A DNA stretch of 64,000 bases from JAAZMI01 sp050948785 (GCA_050948785.1 JBMNEM010000006.1:186001-250000); one strand, 5' to 3'. Shown: positions 34,256 through 43,577, counted from the stretch's first letter. Made by a program: numbers and translations. The notes: a model not told the origin generated them from the letters alone.

Positions 34256-35551
34256 TTATAAAGGAAATTTTTTGGCCATGGGCTTATGTTTGAATGTTTT
34301 TGACCTGTCAGCGTATGCGGCAACAATATGGCCGTTTCCGATCAGGCTGTATTTGTAAATAACCAGTCCATCAAGGCCTACCGGCCCGCGGGAATGTATT
34401 TTGCCGGTGCTGATCCCCACTTCCGCGCCAAAACCATAGCGAAATCCATCACTAAAGCGCGTCGAACAATTCCAAAACACATTGCCCGAATCAACCAGCG
34501 CCATAAAACGGGCGGCTTTATCCTTGCTGGCGGTAATGATGCTGTCCGTGTGGCCGGAGCCATAATGGTTAATATGCTGAATCGCGGCATCAAGATCGCT
34601 CACTACTTTAATGGACAGCTTATGGTCCAGATATTCTGTTTTCCAGTCTTCTTCAGTAGCTGCAGCTACAGGTATGAATTCCTGTGTCCGGGAGCAGCCG
34701 CAGATGCTTACCTTTTTTTTACCCAGGGCTTCCTTTAATCGCGGTAAAAACTGAGCGGCCACTTTTTCATGCACCAGCAAAGTTTCCGCAGCATTGCAGA
34801 CAGCCACATACTGAGTTTTGGAATCCACCACAATTTGAACGGCCATCTCCAGCTCGGCATCCTCATCGACATAACAGTGACAGATGCCATCCGCGTGCCC
34901 CATCACGGGAATCCTGGAATTGTCCATAATATAGCGGACAAAATCGTTTGAGCCACGGGGGATAATCAAATCAATGGATTCATCCAGCTTCAACATTTCA
35001 GTGACTTCCGCCCTGGTCTCCAGAAGTTTGATCCAATTCGCAGGAACCCCCGCTTCTTCTGTCGCCTGGACAATGATCTCCGCCAGTATGCGGTTGGTCT
35101 CTTTTGCTTCGGAGCCGCCTTTGAGCAGGACACCATTGCCGCTTTTCAAACCAAGAGTGGAGATCTGCACCAGAGCATCGGGCCGTGATTCAAAAATTAC
35201 CCCTATTACCCCAATGGGGCAGGTAATCTTGTAGAGTTCCAAATCCCCGTCCAGTTCCGTCGCCAGCAGTGTCTTGCCAACCGGATCTTCCAGCTTGATT
35301 AGGCTGTTGATCCCGTCAACCACATCCGCTACGCCTGTTTCATCAAACTTCAGCCTTTTCAAAAGAGGTGCCGGCAGATTTTCTTTTGCACTCCGCGTCA
35401 AATCCTCCTGGTTGGCCCGCACAATTTCGCTCTGGCGGTCAAGCAAAGACCGGGCAATTTGGGCCAGAGCCTTGTTTTTCAAATCCGTGCCGGTCGCCGC
35501 CAATCGGATTGAAGCTTCCTTTACCTGACGAGCAATTGCTTTCATCTCCAT
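34256..35551 (-). CDS. proA: Gamma-glutamyl phosphate reductase (glutamate-5-semialdehyde dehydrogenase)
   Basis: Second enzyme of proline synthesis: reduces gamma-glutamyl phosphate to glutamate 5-semialdehyde with NADPH. The 431-residue aldehyde-dehydrogenase fold shows PIGVIGVIFESRPDALV (near residue 112), GNGVLLKGGSEA (near 140), the DLIIPRGSNDFV segment (near 195) and the catalytic Cys in AVCNAAETLL (near 260). The start MEMKAIARQV has GGAG upstream. proB is not beside it; in many Firmicutes proBA lies between obg and nadD, but in this genome that cluster (47 kb) lacks both. Confidence 0.95.
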   Translation of the reverse strand: MEMKAIARQVKEASIRLAATGTDLKNKALAQIARSLLDRQSEIVRANQEDLTRSAKENLPAPLLKRLKFDETGVADVVDGINSLIKLEDPVGKTLLATELDGDLELYKITCPIGVIGVIFESRPDALVQISTLGLKSGNGVLLKGGSEAKETNRILAEIIVQATEEAGVPANWIKLLETRAEVTEMLKLDESIDLIIPRGSNDFVRYIMDNSRIPVMGHADGICHCYVDEDAELEMAVQIVVDSKTQYVAVCNAAETLLVHEKVAAQFLPRLKEALGKKKVSICGCSRTQEFIPVAAATEEDWKTEYLDHKLSIKVVSDLDAAIQHINHYGSGHTDSIITASKDKAARFMALVDSGNVFWNCSTRFSDGFRYGFGAEVGISTGKIHSRGPVGLDGLVIYKYSLIGNGHIVAAYADRSKTFKHKPMAKKFPL

Positions 35552-35732
35552 CCAGACATCTCCTTTAATCTTTATTACACATTCTAAACCTGATTTTCCA
35601 AAAGCCTTGCATAAATATCATATACTTTGCCTTGAAGTAAGACAAGCCCGGCCACAAACAGCTTTACGATCACTTTCTAGTTACACACCAGAGCATAATG
35701 CTCCTTCTCTTCATTCGAAAGACTATAAAAGA

Positions 35733-37043
35733 CTATCTACCCAACATCATTCTGGGAAGAAAAAGGGCTGTTTCAGGAAATGCCGCTACAATTACAACCA
35801 CAATCAGTATGGGAATGACAAAAGGCAAGGCACCCAGGTAAATCTCTTCCATCGAAACATCCTTTGCCGTTCCGGCAATGGTGAACAGATTTAAACCCAT
35901 CGGTGGTGTAATTAAGCCGGCATCCATCATCAGCACGCAGACCACCCCGAAGGCAATGGGATCAAACCCTAATTGCAATATCAGGGGGAAAACCACCGGC
36001 AGCGTCAAAACCATCATGGATACCGCATCTATAAAGCAACCTAAAAAGAGATAAACAAGAAGTATGGCAGCCAGGACAAAATACCGGGATATTGCCATCC
36101 CGGCAACCCACCCTACCAGTTGCATCGGTATGGTGGAAAGGCCCAGAAAATAGGTGTAAACTGTAGCCCCGGCAATCAGAAAAAGAACCATCGCCGAAAC
36201 CCGGACAGCCTCCTGTAAAGCCGTGAAAAGGTTCCTGAAAGTCAGCTTTTTTTTCAACAAAGCAAAAAAGAAAAGCAGGGCCGCGCCCGCTGCTCCAGCC
36301 TCGGAAGGAGTAAACCAGCCTAAATATATTCCTCCCATGACTACCAGGAAAACCAGGACAATTTCCCACACGTTTTTCAGCACCAGGAATTTCTCTCTCC
36401 AGCTAACCGGTTCAGGATTGGCCGGAGCCAGGCTGGGGTCTCGTTTCACCTGGAGCACTACAAGGGCAATAAAGGTCGCCGCCAGAATAATTCCGGGCAG
36501 GATGCCGGCAATCAACAATTTTCCAACAGATTGCTCCGTAAGCATCCCGAAAACCACAAAACCAATACTCGGCGGGATCAGGAAGCCCAGGGTTCCGCCT
36601 CCCGCAATCGTTCCTGTCGCCAATCTCGGGGAATAATTGTATTTCCTCATTTCCGGGTAGGCAATACCGGACATCGCGGCTGCTGTAGCCACTGAAGATC
36701 CGGAAACAGCGGAAAAACCGGCACAGGCTGCAATGGTTGCTGCCGCCAATCCCCCGGGAAGCCTCCGGAGCCATTTATCAAATACATTGTAAAGATCTTC
36801 AATCAAGCCACTTACACTGGCAAAACTGCCCATGATTAAAAAAAGTGGAATAACTATATACGAATAGGTACTGGAAACCTCATAGACTGTTCTGGCGACT
36901 ACAGGTAAGGCCGCTTGAAAAGAAGCTAAATACCAGATCCCCAAGAAACCTATCAGCATTAAAGCCAGGGCTATGGGCATCCCTAAAATTAAAAGAAAAA
37001 ACACCCCGAGAGTACCAATAATTCCTGTAGTAATGGGGTCCAA
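35733..37043 (-). CDS. dctM: TRAP transporter large permease (DctM)
   Basis: A 436-residue inner-membrane protein of the TRAP transporter family, with about 12 hydrophobic segments (for example MIALALMLIGFLGIWYLA-like near the N-terminus and FVIPILIVVVIVAAFP at the C-terminus). The signature GTLGFLIPPSIGFVVFG (near residue 152) and DAGLITPPMGLNLF (near 380) are typical DctM reentrant-loop motifs. It uses an ion gradient to import a carboxylate-type solute delivered by DctP. It is last in the order dctP-dctQ-dctM on the minus strand. Confidence 0.93.
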   Translation of the reverse strand: MDPITTGIIGTLGVFFLLILGMPIALALMLIGFLGIWYLASFQAALPVVARTVYEVSSTYSYIVIPLFLIMGSFASVSGLIEDLYNVFDKWLRRLPGGLAAATIAACAGFSAVSGSSVATAAAMSGIAYPEMRKYNYSPRLATGTIAGGGTLGFLIPPSIGFVVFGMLTEQSVGKLLIAGILPGIILAATFIALVVLQVKRDPSLAPANPEPVSWREKFLVLKNVWEIVLVFLVVMGGIYLGWFTPSEAGAAGAALLFFFALLKKKLTFRNLFTALQEAVRVSAMVLFLIAGATVYTYFLGLSTIPMQLVGWVAGMAISRYFVLAAILLVYLFLGCFIDAVSMMVLTLPVVFPLILQLGFDPIAFGVVCVLMMDAGLITPPMGLNLFTIAGTAKDVSMEEIYLGALPFVIPILIVVVIVAAFPETALFLPRMMLGR

Positions 37044-37108
37044 GGTTTTCCCCTCCTTACTTTCTTGGAAACCTGAACATATTTTTCTTCATTCCGGGCA
37101 AAGAGCAC

Positions 37109-37603
37109 TTACCTTTTTAACAGCTTTTCTACAGAAATAAGAAGGTCAAACAGGAATTCCAGAAAAAGAAGCGCCCCTCCTACAGGGACAAGCAGCCTGA
37201 ATGGAAGCTGGGAAATTCTCAGCACATCTGAAACAATTCTGCCTATATCCCCCGTTGCCACTACCCAACCCTGCCATACTATGATGCTCACAATATATAA
37301 ACAAAGTAAATTAACGATAATTTCCACAACGAGGGAAACACGAAGGGGGAGCCGGGAAACAAAAATGGTTACCCTTGGGTGTCCCTTTACCTGCTGCGTA
37401 TAAGCCAGCCCTAAAAGTATTACAATGACCAGCATAAAGGAAGATGTTTCCACTACACCAGGAATAGGCTTATTGAAGACCGTCCGGGTAATTACATCGG
37501 ACGTCGTAAGCAGCATCATAGGAATGAGTACAAACATGCTCACTGCCGATACACAGTAAGTTAAACGCTGAACCCTCTTTTGAATGTTAGCCAACCACTC
37601 CAT
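37109..37603 (-). CDS. dctQ: TRAP transporter small permease (DctQ)
   Basis: 164 residues with four membrane helices (SAVSMFVLIPMMLL, SSFMLVIVILLGLAY, LVVEIIVNLLCLYIV, LVPVGGALLFLEFLF). The RTVFNKPIPGVVE loop after helix 1 is typical of DctQ. I prefer ATG 37603, which has AAGGAG 8 nt upstream, to a GTG seven codons earlier. It forms the membrane heterodimer with DctM. Confidence 0.9.
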   Translation of the reverse strand: MEWLANIQKRVQRLTYCVSAVSMFVLIPMMLLTTSDVITRTVFNKPIPGVVETSSFMLVIVILLGLAYTQQVKGHPRVTIFVSRLPLRVSLVVEIIVNLLCLYIVSIIVWQGWVVATGDIGRIVSDVLRISQLPFRLLVPVGGALLFLEFLFDLLISVEKLLKR

Positions 37604-37629
37604 CTGCTTTTCTCCTTTCACCACAACCA

Positions 37630-37677
37630 GCGTAGGGGCAATTCGTCACACAGGCGGTTTATGAATCGCCCCTACGC
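37630..37677. repeat. MITE-like palindrome between dctQ and dctP
   Basis: GCGTAGGGGC (37630-37639) and GCCCCTACGC (37668-37677) form a perfect 10-bp stem, extended by AATTCGT/ATGAATC. The sequence type (GTAGGGGC...GCCCCTAC around GAATCGCC) resembles small palindromic repeats scattered in many bacterial genomes. It could stabilise the dctP mRNA end. Confidence 0.6.
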
Positions 37678-37717
37678 CCGGGGCCGGGGCATCAATCAGC
37701 AGCAGCCTCTACAAATT

Positions 37718-38842
37718 TTATCTGTACTGTTCCACTTCCGCTTCCCACTCGGGCGGAAATGACGGAAACTCGACACCATGCTTATCCAGTACCGCCTTGT
37801 AGTTTAATAATGCCTCCTTGCCCGGAAGACCCTTTTTCTCCATATTATTGACCCATTCCTGGACAACCTTTTCACTAAAACGGGCATACCAGCGCTCCGC
37901 TTCCTCCGCAGGCAGCTCATAAAATTCCACTCCATCTGCGCTAAGATCCTCATTGCAGGCCTGGATAACCTCTTCAGTCAACCCGCCGGTAAGCTGGAAG
38001 GGGTTACGGGTCACTTCTTCCACAACAGCCTGCAGATCGGCAGGCATTTTATTCCAAGTGTTCTTATTGATAATCACGCCTTCAGTAACACAACCAAAAG
38101 TGGCCACAACCGCATGCTTACCCAGCTCATGAAGTTTGTAGGCCTTGTAAAGCATCGGGCAGGTTACAATTCCATCAATATTACCCGTCTCCATGGATAA
38201 ATATACATCACCCAGCGGCATGAAGGCCGGCTCTGCTCCCAAAGCCTCAATCATGTAAGTTTGCAAGCCGCCCGGGGTTCTGATCCTTAGACCTTTTAAA
38301 TCCTCCAAAGTGCGTACCGGTTGCCTGGTCCAGATAAAAGACGATACACAGCCATTTAACGAGAGGACCTTCACATCATCGGAGAATTCCTCGTGCAGCA
38401 TGCGCTCATACATCTCATTACCAATCTCCACAGCAACATCCTTACCTAACACCTGGGCCGGCATGGAAAGCACATCGCTAAGCGGAAAACGGTCGGGTGT
38501 CCAGGTGGCGGTAAAATAGCCCATATCGGAGAGCCCGTCCCGCACTATGTCGTAATGTTCCGCTGCACCGCCCAGGGCCGCACCATAGTAGGGCGTGTAT
38601 GTTATGCGGCCGTCACTTCTTTTTTTCAGCTCCTCCAGCATAGGCGTCCAAACATTTTGGCACTCCTGCCCGGCAGGGGGATGCCAGGTGCTAAATTTTA
38701 GCATATATGTTTCCTGCCCCGCGGATGTCTCCCCGGGCTGTGTTTCATTCGATGATGAAGGTGCACAGGCTCCCATTGTCAATACTAACATCAAAATCAA
38801 ACCACTGCTGACAATTGTTTTTAGCAATCTTCTATTTTTCAC
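37718..38842 (-). CDS. dctP: TRAP transporter solute-binding lipoprotein (DctP)
   Basis: 374 residues. An N-terminal signal peptide with lipobox (LTMGAC, Cys near residue 27) implies membrane anchoring on the outer face of a Gram-positive cell. The mature part shows KFSTWHPPAGQECQNVW, then the conserved VRTLEDLKGLRIRTPGGLQT with its substrate-binding Arg (near residue 180) and MPLGDVYLSMETGNIDGI. It captures an organic acid for DctQM; the substrate cannot be assigned. It is first in the operon, behind a clear promoter (39028-39056). Confidence 0.92.
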   Translation of the reverse strand: MKNRRLLKTIVSSGLILMLVLTMGACAPSSSNETQPGETSAGQETYMLKFSTWHPPAGQECQNVWTPMLEELKKRSDGRITYTPYYGAALGGAAEHYDIVRDGLSDMGYFTATWTPDRFPLSDVLSMPAQVLGKDVAVEIGNEMYERMLHEEFSDDVKVLSLNGCVSSFIWTRQPVRTLEDLKGLRIRTPGGLQTYMIEALGAEPAFMPLGDVYLSMETGNIDGIVTCPMLYKAYKLHELGKHAVVATFGCVTEGVIINKNTWNKMPADLQAVVEEVTRNPFQLTGGLTEEVIQACNEDLSADGVEFYELPAEEAERWYARFSEKVVQEWVNNMEKKGLPGKEALLNYKAVLDKHGVEFPSFPPEWEAEVEQYR

Positions 38843-39027
38843 AAAAACCCTCCTCTTAAAAAATAATTTCTATAATCCTTGGGAATCCTTGGATATTCTT
38901 AGGAACCGCCAACAAAATATGAGCGCTTTATTACCCCCTTCCCCTTACTACTTAATTATTTGTTTTTGATTCCACCGAGAGCTTTGATTTGTTCATCACA
39001 AAGTAAAGTGGGGATGAAATTTTGATT

Positions 39028-39056
39028 ATAATACAAAAACATCGTTCTAATGTCAA
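39028..39056 (-). promoter_or_regulatory. Promoter of the TRAP operon
   Basis: Minus strand TTGACA (39051-39056), 17-bp spacer, TATTAT (39028-39033), about 185 bp before the dctP start codon. Confidence 0.7.
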
Positions 39057-39062
39057 GAATAG

Positions 39063-39089
39063 CTACTTTTCCTACTTTTCCTACTTTTC
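39063..39089. repeat. Three tandem 9-bp repeats upstream of TRAP promoter
   Basis: CTACTTTTC repeated three times without change (on the minus strand GAAAAGTAG), beginning 6 bp upstream of the -35 box of the dctP promoter. The placement suits an activator site or slippage-prone control element. Confidence 0.75.
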
Positions 39090-39122
39090 CTAGGAAATAA
39101 AGTTTTTACAGTGGGATCATTT

Positions 39123-40433
39123 TTAAGCCTGTTTTTTAAATAAAATAATGCGGTTGGTGTTGGTCCCGGAGCTGTTATTGTTAATCCCCCAGATATTGGA
39201 GGTCTTTGTAAACTCCTGCTGGTTGATCAGCACACCTTCGCAAGTAAACCCGGTCCCCAGGCCGAGTGGAACAACATACTCTTCCAGGTTTATCTTACCC
39301 CGGCGAATTTCACCGACTTCAAAGGCAACCCAGCCTTTCTTTTTCGTGATCCGGAATAATTCCCTGAAAACCTTGTCCATGACAGCCGTCCATTCTTCGA
39401 TCTTACGGGACATCGTTATTTTTGCTTCGATTTGTTCGAGATCAAGGGCATTAAACCAGCAGCGCAGCCAGTTATCGCGGGAATACTGCACAATATCCAA
39501 AAACGGCGGAGAGGTTACCGTCAATTGCACAGAACCGGGCTGTATCTCCGGTGTAGAGCGCGCCTCTTTCTCTAAAAAGAGAGCCGTGCCTGCCGCTTTT
39601 TGCAGGCTTTGCGCCTGTTCAAAGGTTAAATTGCGCATCAAACTGCGGGATTTCTTTAAGATAATTTGTTTTGTATCACGGTAGGGAGGCTTTTGTTTTC
39701 TTTGCCTGTTTATTTTCATCTGGCGCTCCGGGGTAACCGCCTGATTGGGTGGAAGGGTATAAACGGAAAAAAAACCCGGAGAATGGCCGGTTAATCTGTT
39801 GGTCGCCACCATGCGGATCCACCGGTCCAAATCATCTTCTTCCCCACTTTTATATCGCTGTTGAAGGTAGCTTTTGAGGGAAACAATCTCAGCTTCAGTC
39901 CGCTGATGATAAAACATGGATAAGTCCCGTTCAGCACGAAGGCTGTAATCAACGGGAAGTTCTGCCAACCGTTTTTTTAGTGCCAAAAGAGAAGGAACAG
40001 AAAAACGCGGCTCGGCCAGAATCCTACTCAAGGGATTTATATCATTGGAGATAACCCTCCGCCCCATCATGCCCGCTTCAAGTACCGTGGTCCCCCTGCC
40101 GCTAAAGGGATCATAGACAAGATCATTTTTTTTGCTCAAAAGATTGATAAAAAAGCGCGGCAGTTGGGGTTTAAAGCAAGCACGGTAAGAAATCTCCTGC
40201 AGAGAGGAGGCCTGGCGCTGCTTTGCAGTCCAAAATTCATTAACGTATTTGGGAATACAATGTCCACCGGCAGTAAAATACTCAATTTGAGTTATTCTGC
40301 CCGGCACAAAATCCAGGGTTAATTTTTCTTTCTCATTTTCCCGAAAAGAAAACCCTTTTAAATAATTGGCAACATCAAGATCCACACATACTGCCTCCCA
40401 AAATGATTTTTGCCAACAAAGCCTGGTCTCCAT
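39123..40433 (-). CDS. DNA (N4-cytosine/N6-adenine) methyltransferase, orphan
   Basis: 436 residues. The SAM motif DPFSGRGTTVLEAGMMGRRV (near residue 103) precedes the catalytic TSPPFLDIVQYSRDNW (near 307), so the FxGxG motif comes before the SPPF motif. SPPF rather than DPPY suggests N4-cytosine methylation, though this is not decisive. The middle region (about 170-290) would carry target recognition. There is no restriction endonuclease next to it, so it is an orphan methylase that could mark DNA for regulation or protect against a restriction enzyme elsewhere. Confidence 0.85.
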   Translation of the reverse strand: METRLCWQKSFWEAVCVDLDVANYLKGFSFRENEKEKLTLDFVPGRITQIEYFTAGGHCIPKYVNEFWTAKQRQASSLQEISYRACFKPQLPRFFINLLSKKNDLVYDPFSGRGTTVLEAGMMGRRVISNDINPLSRILAEPRFSVPSLLALKKRLAELPVDYSLRAERDLSMFYHQRTEAEIVSLKSYLQQRYKSGEEDDLDRWIRMVATNRLTGHSPGFFSVYTLPPNQAVTPERQMKINRQRKQKPPYRDTKQIILKKSRSLMRNLTFEQAQSLQKAAGTALFLEKEARSTPEIQPGSVQLTVTSPPFLDIVQYSRDNWLRCWFNALDLEQIEAKITMSRKIEEWTAVMDKVFRELFRITKKKGWVAFEVGEIRRGKINLEEYVVPLGLGTGFTCEGVLINQQEFTKTSNIWGINNNSSGTNTNRIILFKKQA

Positions 40434-40854
40434 CTCTTGATCCTGTGTAAAATTTCTTGAGACTTATCCTTGGGACTTATCTAACATTATAACAAATAAA
40501 TATCGATAAGCTGATCATAATCATAAATTTACTACCCGAAAAAATATTTAATATTTTCATCTTCTGATGGTGAAGCAAAGCTCCATGGGGCTGATAGGGA
40601 ATTTATCTGAAAAAACATCAAAAAAAATCAGGGGATTGTTTTCCCCTGGAAGATATATTTTGTAGGAGGTTAGGTTTTAACTGTGTTACTATTTAAATAA
40701 TTCGCCATTGTTTAAAAAAGTCCTGCTAAAATTTTAAATAAAATAAAAATTTCTTCCTTTACAAATATAAAAAACATTCCAGGTATTATTTTAAAAAGTA
40801 TTTTTTTGGCATAAATAAAATTCGCTAAATGGGGTTAAAATAGACTTGTAAAAA
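40434..40854. other. AT-rich intergenic region
   Basis: About 420 bp with very high AT content and no credible ORF. It separates the methyltransferase from the hairpin array. A GGAGG at 40674 is not followed by a useful frame. Confidence 0.4.
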
Positions 40855-41283
40855 GGGTCTGCAATGGCCGGGCAAAGATTGCTGTATGGTCTAAAAAAGG
40901 CCTTACAGCAGTCGACCAAAGGTTGGTATCGGGTCAAAACCGGCTCGATACCAGCCGGCGGGAAGATCATGTTATGTTCTGCCCTGGCTCCAGGATGGTC
41001 AGGGAAGATCATTCTGGGGTCAACAAGAATATAACATGGTCGAGCGCAGATCGGTATAAGTTCTCTGCAACTTCAAATTTTTACACCTGTGTTGAATACA
41101 CAACTTGAGAATATAGAGGTCGGTAACGGTCGGAAGATCGTTACCGGCTTCCCAGAGGATTTATACCGGTCGAGCCAAGGTTGTGGCAGGTTCCGTAAAC
41201 GATCTGTTACAGTCAAAGGACTGTAACAGGTTGTCCAGGGATCTGCTACAGCCGGAAGCCAAGGTCATTGCAGGCTTTTTTTT
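40855..41283 (+). ncRNA. Array of strong hairpins with GGTC/GATC boundaries; candidate structured RNA
   Basis: At least six long hairpins lie head to tail: 40881-40909 (11 bp, one mismatch), 40921-40956 (15 bp), 40965-41041 (16-bp outer and 13-bp inner stems), 41049-41121, 41120-41147 (13 bp, GGAA loop) and 41204-41229 (11 bp, AAAG loop). Stem sequences differ from one another, yet GGTC or GATC recurs at most stem ends or loop borders. Most imperfect pairs are G-U when read on the plus strand and would be A-C on the minus strand, so a plus-strand RNA is favoured. It ends at eight T (41276-41283). No ORF, and no gene follows on that strand. Confidence 0.6.
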
Positions 41284-41360
41284 AACACCGGGATCGAAAA
41301 GCTTCAGGCACGAACCGGCCCATGAGGTTTGGGGCCTTGCTCCGTTTTCCCGTATTTGCC

Positions 41361-41570
41361 TTAATTATCCGCTTTTTTATTTCTTCTGAGCTTTTTGGCC
41401 ATATGGCCGCCAATTTTACCCGTTTCCCGCGAAGTAAGATTGGCCCAGCCGCGGCGCGCGATATCATTTTCCAATCCTAACTCCCGGGCAATTTCCTCTT
41501 TTAAACCGTTTAAGCCGTTCACTGCCGCCGGCTTCTTCTTTTGCTTCTTTTTCTTAGTCATTTTCTCCAT
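41361..41570 (-). CDS. Alpha/beta-type small acid-soluble spore protein
   Basis: 69 residues. A Lys-rich N-terminus is followed by LKEEIARELGL and the DNA-binding signature NLTSRETGKIGGHMAKKL, the second conserved motif of alpha/beta SASPs. These proteins coat spore DNA and protect it from UV and heat. The EIARELG motif contains the Glu cleaved by the GPR protease on germination. The gene implies a sporulating organism. The start is either the ATG at 41570 or the one three codons later. Confidence 0.88.
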   Translation of the reverse strand: MEKMTKKKKQKKKPAAVNGLNGLKEEIARELGLENDIARRGWANLTSRETGKIGGHMAKKLRRNKKADN

Positions 41571-41638
41571 CCCTGGTCTAGAATTTATTTCTTCCTTTTT
41601 AGCTTGACCATAAACCGGGTTTGTTATGTAAGCGCCTA

Positions 41639-42685
41639 CTACCGGAGAACAATACGCCCTTTCCCGGGAATGATTTCACCGATTATGCTGGCATGGATAA
41701 GTTCTTTTTCTTTTAACAACTGCAGAGCTTCTCCCGCTTTTTCTTTTTTCACCGCCATTAAAAGACCGCCGGAGGTCTGTGGATCACAGAGAATATCCAG
41801 CATAATATCCCCCGTTTCCCCCTCATGAATAATCTTGTCGTGCAAAAAGTCCCTGTTCACTTTGGCTCCTCCGGGCACCAGTCCTTCTGACGCCAGCTCC
41901 AGGACCCCTTCAACCTTTGGTATTGCCTCCAGGGATATGGCCGCATCAATTTCGCTATTTTCTCCAATCATCTCATAAAGATGACCTAAAAGCCCAAATC
42001 CTGTAATATCGGTACAGGTTTTCACTCCGACCTGACGGGCCACTTCCGCCGCACCGCTGTTCAGGGTTGTCATCCAATGAATTATTTCCTCCAGGGGGCG
42101 GGAAGGAGCAAGATCTCCCTTCAGGGCAGTTGTAAGGATCCCGCTGCCCAGGGGCTTGGTTAAGATAAGCAGCTCTCCCGGCTCAGCACCTCTATTGGTC
42201 CAAATCTCCTGCGGTGCAGCCACGCCGGTAACGGCAAGGCCGTATTTGGGCTCATCATCATTTATAGTATGCCCTCCTACAAGGAAAGCGCCTGCTTCAG
42301 AAACCTTGGCCGCCCCTCCTTGCAAAATCTCCACCAGGATCTCCGTCCCCAGCTTATGGCAGGGGAAACAAACAATATTCATCGCGGTCAGCGGTTTCCC
42401 CCCCATAGCATAAACATCGCTTAAGGCATTAACCGCGGCGATCTGCCCATAAAGAAAAGGATCGTCCACTACCGGCGGGAAAAAATCCACCGTCTGGATC
42501 AGCACCAGATCTTTGTTCAAACGGTAAACTGCCGCATCATCCGGAAATTCGGTGCCCACAAGTAAATTATCATCTTTTTGTACAGGTAAGTACGGCACAA
42601 TTTTGGCCAGTTCCTCTGGCCCAATTTTTGCTGCTCACCCCGCCGAAGCAGAAAAGCTGGTCAGTTTAATTTTTTTGGCAGTCAT
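41639..42685 (-). CDS. selD: Selenide, water dikinase (selenophosphate synthetase), selenoprotein with in-frame UGA
   Basis: 348 residues if the TGA at 42635-42637 (codon 17) is read as selenocysteine. Start ATG 42685 has TGGAGGAG upstream. The N-terminus reads KLTSFSASAG-Sec-AAKIGPEEL, the catalytic G(C/U)AAK loop of SelD. Further motifs are VGTEFPDDAAVYRL (near residue 45), FFPPVVDDPFLYGQIAAVNA and SDVYAMGGKPLTAMNI (near 80), and DITGFGLLGHLYEM. It makes selenophosphate from selenide and ATP for Sec-tRNA and selenouridine synthesis. A conventional gene call would begin at 42598 and lose the catalytic loop. Confidence 0.95.
42602..42628 (-). promoter_or_regulatory. Bacterial SECIS-like hairpin in selD
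   Basis: GGCCAG-AGGAA-CTGGCC (42605-42621) forms a hairpin with a purine loop starting 13 nt after the UGA, the position and size expected of a bacterial SECIS element bound by SelB. Confidence 0.7.
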
Positions 42686-42785
42686 AAAATCACTCCTCCA
42701 GCAGGATAGTTTCGCAATTCCCCTGCAATATATCGATAAATAATCTCGCGATCATCTTTATCCTGCCCCTGTTGAGCAAAAACCA

Positions 42786-43577
42786 TCAACTCTGGTAGGC
42801 ATCCCCAGCCTGCGCCCTGGGAAGTCCATCGAGGATCGCGGGTAAGAACTCTTCTGCTTTTCCCTGTAAAAAGAGATCCGTGGCCCGGGAAGTAAGAAAG
42901 GAGGGTTCAGGATTGATTTCAATTATGTAAGCACCATTTCCTTTGGCTACCAAAGGAAAACTTGCCACCGGCTCAACCACTCCTGATGTACCGATGATCA
43001 GCATTACCCGGCATTGTTGTGCATTCATCTGCGCTTGCCATAAAGCAGCCTGTGGTATAGGCTCGCCAAAAAATACAGCATCCGGTTTAAGCAGCCCCTT
43101 GCACCGGGGGCAGTAAGGAGGTAAAATGTTCAGATCAATTTCCCGGGCAGGATAACGAGCTGCACATCCCAAGCAGGATAACCTGCTGGTATTGCCATGA
43201 AACTCGATAACTGTTTTACTCCCTGCTTTCTGATGCAGGCCATCAATATTTTGGGTAATAACGCCTTGCACAAACCCTCCGGCCTCCATTTTAGCCAGAG
43301 AGATGTGTGCCGGGTTGGGAAGTGCTTTATCGACTACCTCCACCATCTCCTTCAGCATGGTCCAGGAGTAACGGGGGTTGCGTTTAAAGTTTTCAATATG
43401 GGCCACCTCTTCCGGATTATATTTTTCCCACAGGCCCCCTTTACCACGAAAAGGCATAATCCCACTGGATACTGAAATACCTGACCCCGTCAGAACGGTA
43501 ACTTTGCCCAAACCGATCTTCCCAATGGCCTTCTTTATTTCCCCTGAAGTAAAGCGCTCTCCCTCAGGGCTCAGCAT
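42786..43577 (-). CDS. Sir2-family NAD-dependent protein deacylase
   Basis: 263 residues. The NAD-binding signature GSGISVSSGIMPFRG (near residues 31-45), TQNIDGLHQKAGS (near 105) with the catalytic His in EFHGN, and four zinc Cys (CLGC and CPRC, near 130-155) are all present. LIIGTSGVVEPVASFPL is the family GTSxxVxPA-like motif. It deacetylates or deacylates lysines, often acetyl-CoA synthetases, using NAD. It may therefore counter acetylation of metabolic enzymes such as those encoded at 9.7-14.7 kb; that link is inference. Confidence 0.92.
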   Translation of the reverse strand: MLSPEGERFTSGEIKKAIGKIGLGKVTVLTGSGISVSSGIMPFRGKGGLWEKYNPEEVAHIENFKRNPRYSWTMLKEMVEVVDKALPNPAHISLAKMEAGGFVQGVITQNIDGLHQKAGSKTVIEFHGNTSRLSCLGCAARYPAREIDLNILPPYCPRCKGLLKPDAVFFGEPIPQAALWQAQMNAQQCRVMLIIGTSGVVEPVASFPLVAKGNGAYIIEINPEPSFLTSRATDLFLQGKAEEFLPAILDGLPRAQAGDAYQS

